Source: Oscillochloris sp. ZM17-4 (GTDB lineage Bacteria; Chloroflexota; Chloroflexia; Chloroflexales; Chloroflexaceae). Taken from it: a stretch of DNA of 44,793 nt. The position numbers were made by a program, and so were the translations under genes. Positions 36,845 to 44,603 of this stretch are shown piece by piece. The stretch is from NCBI RefSeq assembly GCF_019599295.1, contig NZ_JAIEWN010000009.1, forward strand, positions 101,337-146,129, written 5' to 3'. The notes beneath the pieces were generated by a model. It was not told where the DNA came from, did no database searches, and worked only from the letters and a program-made list of their open reading frames with translations. Position 1 is the stretch's first letter. The number at the start of each line of letters is the position of its first letter.

Positions 36845-37278
36845 TATAGATCGACCTGCCTGGGCATGATCGGCAGTTCGTCGACGCGCAGGCTGGGCGG
36901 GAGCGTGCAGACCCAGAGCAGGGACTGGGCGACGTCGTCGGTGGTGATCAGCTGGCGGCGGAAGGCCTCGTCCGGGTTGAGTGGGTGGATGTCGGCGTTG
37001 ATCAGCCCGGCGTAGACGGTGGTGACGAAGACGTTGTGGGGCCTCAGCTCCTGGGCCATCGACTGGGAGAGGCCGGCGAGGGCGAACTTGGCGGCGCAGA
37101 GGGGGCCGATGTTGGCCACGCCCACCTTGCCCACCCGCGAGCCGAGGTTGATGATCGTGCCGCTGCGCTGGCGTTTCATGACCGGCACCACGGCCCGCGC
37201 CGTGTAGAACACCCCGCTGAGGTTGGTGTCGATCGCGCCGCGCCACTCGGCGTCGCTGAAGGACTCGATCGGCGACAC
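36844..37278 (-). pseudogene. 5'-truncated short-chain dehydrogenase/reductase
   Basis: A 144-residue remnant covering only the C-terminal 60 percent of an SDR. It has TNLSGVFYTARAVVP and INLGSRVGKVG (catalytic Asn and Ser regions). The Rossmann TGxxxGxG cofactor motif, which should lie about 90 residues upstream, is absent. The catalytic Tyr of YxxxK is Leu (LCAAK). The frame can start at GTG 37278 but has no ribosome site. It is probably non-functional. The upstream break (near 37280) lies close to heptamer array 14. Confidence 0.75.
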
Positions 37279-37333
37279 TCTTCTGAAACCTTGTCATACG
37301 CCGAAACCTTAACTTGTGACCAATGGTGTAAGG

Positions 37334-37389
37334 AGTGTTGAGTGTTGAGTGTTGAGTGTTGGAGCCAACACTCAACACTCAACACTCAA
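37334..37389. repeat. Heptamer array 14, inverted arms (GTTGAGT)
   Basis: The left arm 37334-37361 and right arm 37365-37389 have three to four exact units each and a very short loop. It lies between the truncated SDR and the tRNA-like element. Confidence 0.95.
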
Positions 37390-37423
37390 GCATAGGCCGG
37401 CGCGGGGGTAGCGCGGGCGGGCG

Positions 37424-37508
37424 GGCGTGTGCCACGCGCAGCGCAAGCTGCAAAGGTCTCGAAAACCTTACTGGATCCACGGGTTCGAATCCCGGCACGG
37501 CACAGGCC
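37424..37508 (+). ncRNA. tRNA-like structured RNA; possible bacterial Y RNA or degenerate tRNA-Ser(CGA)
   Basis: A T-arm with loop TTCGAAT (GGGTTCGAATCCC, 37481-37493) and an anticodon-like arm AAGGT-CTCGAAA-ACCTT (37453-37469, anticodon CGA) are clear. A shortened D-arm-like hairpin CAGC-GCAA-GCTG is at 37439-37450. The acceptor-like ends pair better as an extended stem (37424-37433 with 37499-37508, one mismatch) than as a seven-base acceptor, and no CCA is encoded. It lies about 160 bp upstream of an rsr remnant. Bacterial Y RNAs are tRNA mimics usually encoded next to rsr, so this is a candidate. A decayed tRNA gene is the main alternative. Confidence 0.45.
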
Positions 37509-37664
37509 GTACAGGGCACACGAGCACCGGGCAGTGGGCATCGGGCACATACCAGGCACAGACGACCGACCGCGTGAGGGTGGGTCTGGGGCGACGCGCC
37601 GGAACGAGCAAGACCATACAACCGCTGGGATCGTGATCGTCGGGCCGGACGTGGGAGGGTTATC

Positions 37665-38299
37665 ATGAACAGAGCCCCACCGCCGCCACGCCGCAGTCCG
37701 CGCCGCTGGCGGGCCAGGTGCGGAACAGCGCCGGCGGCTACAGCTACCCGGTGGACGACTGGACGCGCCTGGGCCGCTTCCTGGTGCTGGGCAGCGAGGG
37801 CGGCAGCTACTACGCCGCCGAGCGCGCCCTGACCCTGGAGGGCGCCCACGCCGTCGCCCGCTGCCTCGCCGAGGACGGCGGCCGGGCGGGCGCGGAGATC
37901 GTGGCGGTCAGCGCGGCCGGCCGGGCGCCGAAGAACGACCCGGCCCTGTTCGCCCTGGCCATGGCCGCCACCGCCGAGGCCGGCGAGACCCGCCGCGCCG
38001 CCCTGGCGGCCCTGCCTCAGGTCGCGCGCACCGGCACCCACCTGCTGCACTTCGCCGGCTACGTCCAGGCCCTGCGCGGCTGGGGCCGCGGCCTGCGCCG
38101 CGCGGTCGGGGCCTGGTTCCTCGAGCAGCCCGCCGAGCGGCTGGTGCTCCAGGCGATCAAGTACCGCCAGCGCGACGGGGTAGGCGCGGAACGCCAGGGA
38201 GCGCGCGATCACTCCTTAGCCTGGCGCGCAGATCCGCTTACTCCTCTGACGCGTCGCCGGCCACCGGCCGACTGGCACCGCAGTTCCAGCAGTCGGTGA
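37665..38299 (+). pseudogene. rsr: Frameshifted, truncated Ro60/Rsr (TROVE domain)
   Basis: The protein from about 37694 reads TPQSAPLAGQVRNSAGGYSY, then the TROVE signature RFLVLGSEGGSYYAAE, RTGTHLLHF and the GWGRGLRRAV segment. These match the N-terminal part of Ro60, a ring-shaped protein that binds misfolded RNA and Y RNA. Homology stops at IKYRQRDG (about 38180); the rest of TROVE and the vWA domain are missing. The best start, ATG 37665 with GGGAGGG seven bases upstream, is one base out of frame with the TROVE sequence. A missing C in the CCCC run (37675-37678) would explain this. A GTG at 37718 is in frame but has no ribosome site. Confidence 0.75.
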
Positions 38300-38576
38300 A
38301 CTGCGGATCAAGCTGCTCGCCGCACCTCGGACAGCGCCACGGCGTCGCGCCCGTGGTGGCAGGCTGACTCTGCAGGAACTCCTGGATCAGCGCCTCCGCC
38401 CGCGCCTGGTCATCGTCGGCGACCCAGAGCGATGGGCGGGATTCCTGCATGGGCAGGGCGCCCTGGAGCCCGGTGAGATCATCGCCCTGGATCATCGCCG
38501 CAATCCCTGCGGCCTCCAGGTAGCCCTTGATCAGATGGGCCTCAGCCGGCAGGGTGGTGGTATGCACCAGCTTCAT
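38238..38576 (-). CDS. DUF2007-like protein with zinc ribbon
   Basis: A 112-residue protein. The N-terminal part (KLVHTTTLPAEAHLIKGYLEAAGI, then SLWVADDDQARAEALI) resembles the DUF2007/putative-signal-transducer fold. The C-terminus is a zinc ribbon, CPRC...CWNC. ATG 38576 has GAGGAG six bases upstream, which fixes the start. It converges on the truncated rsr frame and overlaps its tail. The role is unknown. Confidence 0.75.
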   Translation of the reverse strand: MKLVHTTTLPAEAHLIKGYLEAAGIAAMIQGDDLTGLQGALPMQESRPSLWVADDDQARAEALIQEFLQSQPATTGATPWRCPRCGEQLDPQFTDCWNCGASRPVAGDASEE

Positions 38577-38719
38577 CGTGGTCTCCTCGCCCGTTACCAA
38601 TGTGCGCCGCGCCGTGCGGCGATGGAGCTTCCACCATACCACGGATGCGGGCAGGCACACGACGGGCATGGAATCTCCACGATGGCTGATGCATCGTCGG
38701 CTCGCTCCACTGAGCGCGC

Positions 38720-40033
38720 CTATCTCATCGGCCTCTGTTCACGCTGCTGGCCCGCACCGATCAGGCGCAGATCGTACTGCCCAGCGCTCCGCTGGCGGAG
38801 CTCGAAGAGATCCGGGTGCGCCTGGAGCAGCAGGCCGAGGCGCGCATAGCCGTGCCGCTTCGGCGTAAAGGCCGGGTCGAGCTGCTTGAGCTGCTGGCCG
38901 AGCGCGGTCATCGGTAGCCAGCCATCCTGCTTGGCGGCCTGCTGCCAGGCGGATTCCAGCAGCGCCCGCACCGCGCTCTGCTGCGGCGCGACCGGCGAGC
39001 GCAGTGCCCGCAGCACAATCTGGTGGGCCGGATTGTCGGCATCCGGCTGGACACTGAACAGATCGTCGCGCTGCTTAATCAGCTGCGCCAGCCGGGTATG
39101 GCCGTAGGTCTGTGGCTGAAGCTCGGGGTGGCGCCGCTGCAGCTCGTTCACAAAGTTCGAGAGCGAGACCGCGCCACGCGCCTGGCGCACGCCCTCCCAC
39201 ACCGCGATCAGCAGCGGCCCGACATCAGCGATACCAGCCGAGGCTTTCGTGGGCTTCGGCGCGGGCGCGGGGGCTTTCGCGGGCTTCGGCGCGGGCGCGG
39301 GGGCTTTCGCGGGCTTCGGTGTGGGCGCGGGGGCTTTCGCAGGCTTCGGTGTGGGTGCAGCGGAGGGGGGCGCTGCTGCGGACGTATGGGGCACCACCCT
39401 GGGTGGCGGGGAAGGCAGAGCCGGCGATCCGGTCAGCTCCTCCAAGGTCAGAAAGACGCTGCTCACCTGCACCAGCGAGGGCAGCGTCTGGGCGCGACCG
39501 ATCACCACCACGGTGCGCTGGGCCGCGCGGAGGCGGGCGACCAGCGGGGTGTAGTCGCTATCGCTGGCGACGATGCAGAAACAGTCGATAGCCCCGCCGT
39601 GCAGCAGATCCATCGCATCAATCGTCAACAGGATGTCGGTGGCGTTCTTGCCGGTCGTGGTGGGCTCGTGATGGATCGGCTGGATGGCGTGGCGTGCGAC
39701 CGGCTCAAGCCAGCCGCGCGTGCTCGCCGCCGCCCAGTTAGCGTAAACCCGGCGCACGCGAACGGTGCCAAACTCACCCGCCTTGGCCAGCACATGGGCC
39801 GCGACGCCGGGCGCGCAATTCTCCCCGTCGATGAGCAGGGCCACCGATGGCGCTGCCGCACGCGCCGTTGCCGACCCAGGTGTCACACCTTCCGGCGCGC
39901 AACGCTCCGCGCGGTCGAGCAGATCAGCCGACGGCTCGCCCGGCGCGAGATCAGGTGCCTGACCGAGCGTCCGCAGCATGACTTGATACGGCGTCGCAAC
40001 CCAGCGTGTAAACCAGCTCTCGTTTGGATTCAT
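38720..40033 (-). CDS. NYN-domain (PIN-like) nuclease with two LOTUS/OST-HTH domains
   Basis: A 437-residue protein. The NYN domain (about 62-205) has the acidic metal-site residues Asp69 (LLIDGENC), Asp133 (NATDILLTIDAMDLL) and Asp158/Asp160 (VASDSDYTPLV), which suggests RNase activity. A linker of four 10-residue Ala/Pro/Lys repeats follows (about 225-263). Two OST-HTH/LOTUS domains come next (about 270-345 and 365-425; each with a GHTRL/GYARL...DDLF/PDLF pattern), which in other proteins bind RNA. The arrangement resembles LabA/MARF1-type proteins. The N-terminal 60 residues are not recognised. The ribosome site before ATG 40033 is weak. Confidence 0.82.
   Translation of the reverse strand: MNPNESWFTRWVATPYQVMLRTLGQAPDLAPGEPSADLLDRAERCAPEGVTPGSATARAAAPSVALLIDGENCAPGVAAHVLAKAGEFGTVRVRRVYANWAAASTRGWLEPVARHAIQPIHHEPTTTGKNATDILLTIDAMDLLHGGAIDCFCIVASDSDYTPLVARLRAAQRTVVVIGRAQTLPSLVQVSSVFLTLEELTGSPALPSPPPRVVPHTSAAAPPSAAPTPKPAKAPAPTPKPAKAPAPAPKPAKAPAPAPKPTKASAGIADVGPLLIAVWEGVRQARGAVSLSNFVNELQRRHPELQPQTYGHTRLAQLIKQRDDLFSVQPDADNPAHQIVLRALRSPVAPQQSAVRALLESAWQQAAKQDGWLPMTALGQQLKQLDPAFTPKRHGYARLGLLLQAHPDLFELRQRSAGQYDLRLIGAGQQREQRPMR
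39242..39361. repeat. 30-bp minisatellite inside the NYN-LOTUS gene
   Basis: Four tandem 30-bp copies encode the APxPKPAKAP repeats of the linker. Copy number could vary without frameshift because the unit is a multiple of three. Confidence 0.9.
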
Positions 40034-40137
40034 AGGTGAAGATGTGAGGGAGCATGAACATAGATGTCGTACACATGCTACGCGAAGACCCGGCTTGAGG
40101 TTTCATGGGCGATCGCAGAGGGAACCCTGCCCAGGGC

Positions 40138-40575
40138 TCAGCGGTGCGCCAGCTCGGCCCGCACCTCCATCAGGATCTTCCCGAGCATGTTCTTGCCACT
40201 GCCGTCGGCCCCGCAGCCCCAGTAGTAGTCGCCCGGCGCGTTCTCGACCAATGCCGCATCGCCGGTGGCCAGCAGCTCGGCCCGCAGGTCGGCGTGGGCG
40301 CAAAACTTGGCCCGCACCGCCGCGCGCATCACGTCATCCTTCACCTGCTCCCAGTCGGCGCGCAGCGGGCGGCGCCGGTCGCGCCCCATATCCGCCGCGG
40401 CGCGCGGCGTCGGCGCGCTGCGGATGGCGTCCTCATGCTCCGTGCCGGCGAACTTCTGGGCCTGGAAATAGTGCTCGCTGGTCGGCCACCAGACATCCTT
40501 GAGGGTGAAGCCGTGGCGCGAGAAGTTCGAGAACCCACCATAGGCGTCGCGGGTGCTGTAGAAGAAGATGGTCAT
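40138..40575 (-). CDS. NADAR-domain protein (YbiA-like N-glycosidase family)
   Basis: A 145-residue NADAR protein. Its conserved motifs are FSNFSRHGF, WWPTSEHYFQAQKF (with the conserved Glu), and the C-terminal PGDYYWGCGADGSGKNMLGKILMEVR. Characterised relatives cleave N-glycosidic bonds in riboflavin-biosynthesis intermediates; other members act in NAD- and ADP-ribose-related reactions. Which applies here is not known. It lies 104 bp downstream of the 40033 start of the NYN-LOTUS gene, on the same strand but upstream in transcription. Confidence 0.88.
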   Translation of the reverse strand: MTIFFYSTRDAYGGFSNFSRHGFTLKDVWWPTSEHYFQAQKFAGTEHEDAIRSAPTPRAAADMGRDRRRPLRADWEQVKDDVMRAAVRAKFCAHADLRAELLATGDAALVENAPGDYYWGCGADGSGKNMLGKILMEVRAELAHR

Positions 40576-40617
40576 AGGAGCCTCGCTCTGGGCAGATCGA
40601 CAGGTGTGTTACGTCAA

Positions 40618-40646
40618 AGTATAGCCACACTGCCCCGCATTTGCCA
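40618..40646 (-). promoter_or_regulatory. Candidate promoter for the NADAR gene
   Basis: TGGCAA (about 40641-40646), a 17-bp spacer and TATACT (40618-40623) on the minus strand. The rest of the 40576-40773 gap shows nothing I recognise. Confidence 0.4.
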
Positions 40647-40773
40647 CCGACCTTGGGACGACCGTCGGCAGTGACGGCGGGTGTGCGTACTGTCTACGGC
40701 TGAAGGGGCGCTGCCCGATCTCCTGCTGGCGACCGATGCTCAAGATGAACATACGTACTATGGTGGCGCTGCC

Positions 40774-40802
40774 TTGTACGGTGGTCGGGATGCTGCTACG
40801 AT
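40774..40802 (+). promoter_or_regulatory. Candidate promoter for the DUF1905 gene
   Basis: TTGTAC (40774-40779), a 17-bp spacer and TGC-TACGAT (TACGAT 40797-40802) with an extended -10. Confidence 0.4.
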
Positions 40803-40883
40803 AGCTCTATCAATGTAGCGCACCGCAGCGCGCCTGGGATGCGGCGAGCGATGGATATGAGCGGGACGGGAGAGGGAACGCGT

Positions 40884-41150
40884 ATGCAGTTTCACGCCAT
40901 CATCGAGCTGCACGGCAAGACAGCCACGGGAATGCAGGTGCCCGCAGAGGTCGTGACCGCCCTCGGCGCGGGGAAGCGGCCGGCGGTGCGGGTCACGATC
41001 AACGGCTACACCTACCGCAGCACCGTCGCGGCCTATCGCGAGGCGTTCATGCTGCCGCTCAGCGCGGAGCACCGGGCGGCGGCGGGCGGCCAGATAGCGA
41101 GTGATGCTCGGCTCGCTGGCGCAGGCCACCTCCGCCGCGCGCAGGGCTAG
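40884..41150 (+). pseudogene. 3'-clipped DUF1905 protein
   Basis: Residues 1-70 match the DUF1905 beta-barrel (MQFHAIIELHGKTATGMQVP, RVTINGYTYRSTVAAYREAFMLPLS). Homology stops at HRAAAGG (about 41090), where the usual DEVEVTLELD-like end is expected. The following residues come from reading antisense through the remnant of the gene on the other strand. Start ATG 40884 has a GAGAGGG-type site. It may be non-functional. Confidence 0.6.
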
Positions 41151-42206
41151 GTCCGCCCGGCCAATGCCGGGCGCAAGCGCGGCCAGCCAGCGCGGCCAGC
41201 CAGTCGCCCAGGGCGCCCCGCAGCCCGCCCAGGCCCAGGCCGTGCTCGGCGACCTGGAGCGCCCCGTCGAGCTGGCCGCCCGCGCGCAGGGCGGTGGACA
41301 GGGCCAGCGCGTCGGCGGCGCTCGCGAGGGTCTCGATGCCTGCCGCGACGGCCTCCTCCACCCGGCCCAGGCGGGCCAGCATCAGGGCGCGCTCGCGGTG
41401 CAGCCCGTAGGCCGCAGCGAGGTTGAGATACTCGTCCAGCCGCTCCTGGCGCTCCAGGATGCGTAGCCGGATCAGGGCTAGCCTGGGCGGCGGGCCGACC
41501 GCCGGCGCTGCGGTTGTGCCAGGCGGCTCCTCGTCTCGCTCGTCAGCGTTACCTCCCTCGACCGCGCTCGGCGCAGGGGCGAGCACCGGCTCGCCGCGCA
41601 GGGCGCGGACGATCTGCGGGTCGTGCCAGCCCTCCTGGGCGGCCCGCATCGCCAGCCGCATGCCCGAGTCGCTCCCGTAGTCGGCCGCATCGCCGGCCCA
41701 CTCCGCGAGCTGGTCGTCCCACTCCTCCAGCTCGTCGGGGCGCAGATCCGCTGAGAGCAACGCCTCGGCCCACAGCGCCCCCAAGTCATCGAAGACATCG
41801 CCAAGTGCCGTAGGAGTCGTCGAAGTCGTGCTGACCCTCGCTATACTCCTCGGTGATCACCTCAAGCAGGCTCAGCGCGTTGGCGCTGTCGCCGCCCTCG
41901 ACAAAGCCGCGCACCTGGTCGAGGATCGCACGTATCCCCGCAGCGATCGCGCTGGAGGTATCGTAGCTATCATAGCTGCGGTACGAGGTATGCATGAGCG
42001 CGCGCACCTGGCGCTGGATCGGCCCGACATCGACGGGCGGGTGGGTCGGGGCAGCGCGGGGCGTGGCGCGGACCTGCGTCACCGCGACCTCGACCGCAAT
42101 CACGTCGGCGAGGTCGGGCTGGCGCACGGCCAGACGCAGCAGCAGATCCTGGAGCTGATCGCGGTCGAGGGGCTCCAGCAACGTCTCAAGCGTGATACTT
42201 ACTCAT
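41090..42206 (-). pseudogene. Multiply frameshifted gene (possible SWIM-zinc-finger-associated protein)
   Basis: The coding sequence spreads over several frames. It begins at ATG 42206, overlapping the upstream stop (ATGA), but is out of frame after two codons; one extra A would explain this. It continues as LLEPLDRDQLQDLLLRLAVR to DDSYGT (about 41805), where one extra T shifts frame to GDVFDDLGALWAEALLSADL. It shifts again at a 13-bp tandem duplication (41177-41202) to GRADLALRAAEVACASEPSITRYLAA, and stops abruptly near 41090. The helical, TPR-like pattern resembles the C-terminal parts of SWIM-zinc-finger-associated proteins in Chloroflexota, but the SWIM motif itself is absent. Confidence 0.6.
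41177..41202. repeat. 13-bp tandem duplication
   Basis: GCGCGGCCAGCCA occurs twice back to back (41177-41189 and 41190-41202). Removing one copy restores the reading frame of the surrounding pseudogene. Confidence 0.9.
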
Positions 42207-43374
42207 GCCTCACTATCCTCCCAGACCTCATCGTCCGCATCGCCATCATACTGGGGCGGCGCCTTGCCCTCCGACTCGACCAGCCGCGGGTAATCGCCCG
42301 GCTCAGCCTGTGGCTGGATAGCCACAAGAGTGACATCGAATAGGTGGTCGTCGCCGTAGTCGAAATAGTAGAGCACTGTGTGCCCGACGCGCAGACCCAG
42401 CTGGCCGAGCGCCACGGTGCTGGTGTCCAGCGGCTCGACATCCTCAGTGTCATCCCCCTCGTCAGCGATCACCTCGCCTTCCGCCCCCTCAGACTCCTCA
42501 TCGGTGAATAGCTGCATCGCCTCATCAAACATCGCGCCAAAGAAGGGGGTGCCCTCTGGGCCGGAGATTTCGTAGCCATCGTCGCGAGCCTTGCCGCGCA
42601 GAAAGAAGCTGTAGAGGTGGTCGGCATCCCACGCGAACGCGTCCTGGATGGCGATGTGCAGCGCCGCGAGGGTCTGCTCGGGGCGCAGGGCGAGGGTGCG
42701 CGTGGCGCCCGAGCGGTCACCCCTGAGCCGAACCTTGAACAGGTAGACCCCGCCGGGGCTATCGAGCGGGGCCGGTGTCCCAACGTAGCGCAGGGTCATG
42801 CGGGCCTGGTAGCGCGCCTCGAAGACGGGGTCAGTGGTCGCGCAGGCGTTCAGGGCGACCAGGACGTGCTGCGGGAGCGGGCGCTCGGGATGGCGTAGGC
42901 GCTGCCGAGGTAGTACGCGGCCAGGATGCGCACGGGCGGGTTCGCGTGCTGGAGCGCGGCATCGAGGGCCGCGTAGGCGGCAGAATCCCCTTGCTTGATC
43001 GCAAGCAGGGTCAGTGCGCTGAGGGCGAAGGACTGCCTGCGCGAGGCGAAGCTGTCGCGCGCGCGCTTCAGGTCGAGCAGCGACTGCCAGAAGGGGATGG
43101 CCTCAGGGGCCTGGGTATAGCCGAGCCAATTGAGCAGAAACGCCTCGACCTTCGCCGCATCCTTGGTGTTGCGCTTCGCCAGTGAGACGACAAGCTGCTG
43201 GGCGTACTCACGATCCGAGGGTGGCAGGGTGATCGGGGCCAGCTCCGGGACAGGCGGGAGTAGCCCGCTGAGGCGCTGTTTGGTGCCCGGCGGGCCAGCC
43301 AGGGCCTTAGCCAGCTGCGCGAACGACGTGCGGATCGCGCGCATGATGCGCTGGTTGGGGGCACCTGGAGGCAT
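42203..43374 (-). pseudogene. HEAT-like plus pRiA4b ORF-3-like fusion, split by a frameshift
   Basis: The 5' part (43374 to about 42890) encodes a helical, HEAT-like region (SDREYAQQLVVSLAKRNTKD, FLLNWLGYTQAPEAIPFWQSLLDL, SAYAALDAALQHANPPVRILAAYYLG). The 3' part (to 42203) encodes a plasmid pRiA4b ORF-3-like domain (GGVYLFKVRLRG, AWDADHLYSFFLRG, VLYYFDYGDDHLFDV, acidic YPRLVESEGKAPPQYD). The join reads AYAIP-ERPLPQHVLVALNA if one C is restored in the CCC run near 42890. The two open frames could also be two proteins, but the continuous homology-like text across the break favours one broken gene. The function of the pRiA4b-ORF-3 fold is not established. Confidence 0.65.
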
Positions 43375-43384
43375 CTGCTCGCTA

Positions 43385-43757
43385 TCAGGACGAAGACCGC
43401 CAGCACCGCCGCCCAGGCCGGCGTCCCGCGCAGCGTGTCGAGCAGGAATCCGGGCTTGCCCCCCGAGACGTAGACCAGGCTGTCCGCCGCGATCCGCTGG
43501 GCCACCTGCGGGTCGTCGGCGCGCGCGCCCGCGCCGATCGGGATGACATCGACGCTGACGCCGAGGGCGGCGAAGTGGGCGCGGCCCAGCGTGGCCCAGC
43601 GTTCCACCACCTGCGGGCCGTCGGGGACGGCGGCGGTGGGGATGACGGCCACGTGGGCGCGACCCGTCTGGCGCGCCCGCGCCAGCAGCCCGGCGTCAAT
43701 CGGCCGCATCACTTCAAGAAACTCGCCCGAGCCGACCAGGGCCAGCGTTCCCGCCAC
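43385..43757 (-). pseudogene. 3'-truncated S51/cyanophycinase-like (class I glutamine amidotransferase fold) gene
   Basis: GTG 43757 has GGAGG six bases upstream. The protein MAGTLALVGSGEFLEVMRPID, VAVIPTAAVPDG, DSLVYVSGGKPGFLLDTLRGTPAWAAV matches peptidase S51-like proteins up to the strand just before the nucleophile elbow. The GxSAG serine motif and the rest of the domain are missing. From about 43385 the DNA continues as the HEAT-like gene in another frame. The open frame runs on to 43068 with unrelated residues. Confidence 0.65.
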
Positions 43758-43783
43758 AGTCATCCTCCCATCCGCAATCGAAA

Positions 43784-44524
43784 TCAGGCGGAGGGCACAA
43801 TGCGCCACTGGTGGATGGTGAGGATGTCGTCGAGGAGCAGGGGGCAGGCGGCGGTCGAGAGGAGCGGGGCGAGGAAGCGGTGCAGGCGGAGCAGGGTGGG
43901 GATCGATCCGGTACTCGTGCGTCGGCTGGTCGTGCTGGCGGGCTCATCGGTGAAGCGCTGGATACGGTCGAGGATGGTGTGCAGGGTTTTGGCCTGCTCC
44001 GGCATCTGCTCGGCGTCGGCGATGCGCTCAGCGAGGCTTTTGAGATTCCAGGTGTGGGCGGTGGTCGTATTGAGCCGGTCGAGGATGCTGTCGAGGTGCC
44101 AGGCGAAGGGCGGGTCGGGGGGGGCTATCGGGGGCAAGCAGGAGGCGTGATCGGGGGTGGCTTCGGGGTGATTGCTGGCGGGGGATCTTCGGGATCGTGG
44201 CTGGCAGGCCGGGAAGATGGTGTGCAGCGGGTAGGACTTGCCGCTATACCACGAGAGCGTCCCCAGCAGCCCGCCGGCGACGCGGGCGAAGGTCGGCAGC
44301 GTCCAGGCGCTTTTCCCCTGTTCGAGCCGCGAGAGCTGGGCGAAGTCGAAGCGGGCGGCGGCGGCGACCATCCGTAGCGATGCCTGGGGCTGGTAGCGCT
44401 CCAGATCGGCGCGCAGGGCGCGCATGCGGCCCTCGTGATCGACCCAGCCCGGCGCCCATGAGTCGGCATCAGTGCTGCTGACGCCGCTCGGCGTCCCTAT
44501 CGTCCTATTTGTCCAGGCCGTCAC
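43784..44524 (-). CDS. XRE-type helix-turn-helix protein with unknown C-terminal region
   Basis: A 246-residue protein. An HTH of the XRE type lies at about residues 35-85 (LRMVAAAARFDFAQLSRLEQGKSAWTLPTFARVAGGL). A Ser/Pro-rich stretch (about 105-140) and a helical C-terminal half not recognised follow. GTG 44524 has GAGGAG seven bases upstream. It is probably a transcription regulator. Its gene is followed closely by the truncated S51 gene. Confidence 0.75.
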   Translation of the reverse strand: MTAWTNRTIGTPSGVSSTDADSWAPGWVDHEGRMRALRADLERYQPQASLRMVAAAARFDFAQLSRLEQGKSAWTLPTFARVAGGLLGTLSWYSGKSYPLHTIFPACQPRSRRSPASNHPEATPDHASCLPPIAPPDPPFAWHLDSILDRLNTTTAHTWNLKSLAERIADAEQMPEQAKTLHTILDRIQRFTDEPASTTSRRTSTGSIPTLLRLHRFLAPLLSTAACPLLLDDILTIHQWRIVPSA

Positions 44525-44557
44525 GCATCACTCCTCTGTTGGAAAGCTATCTCTCGT

Positions 44558-44585
44558 ACTATACCATCTCTTCGGCTGATCGCAA
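44558..44585 (-). promoter_or_regulatory. Promoter for the HTH gene
   Basis: TTGCGA (44580-44585), a 16-bp spacer and TATAGT (44558-44563) on the minus strand, about 35 bp before the GTG. Confidence 0.5.
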
Positions 44586-44603
44586 GCGACTTCGGTCGGA
44601 GAT

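Noticed and set aside
37430-37503. Ordinary functional tRNA-Ser(CGA)
   Set aside because: The D-loop is too short, the acceptor has mismatches, there is no CCA and the variable arm is too small for tRNA-Ser.
37718-38299. Rsr as an intact short protein from GTG 37718
   Set aside because: No ribosome site precedes it, conserved residues lie upstream of it, and the TROVE domain is cut off early.
36844-43757. All frameshifts being sequencing errors
   Set aside because: Several are single-base changes at short homopolymers and could be errors, but the 13-bp duplication and the clipped gene ends cannot be explained that way.
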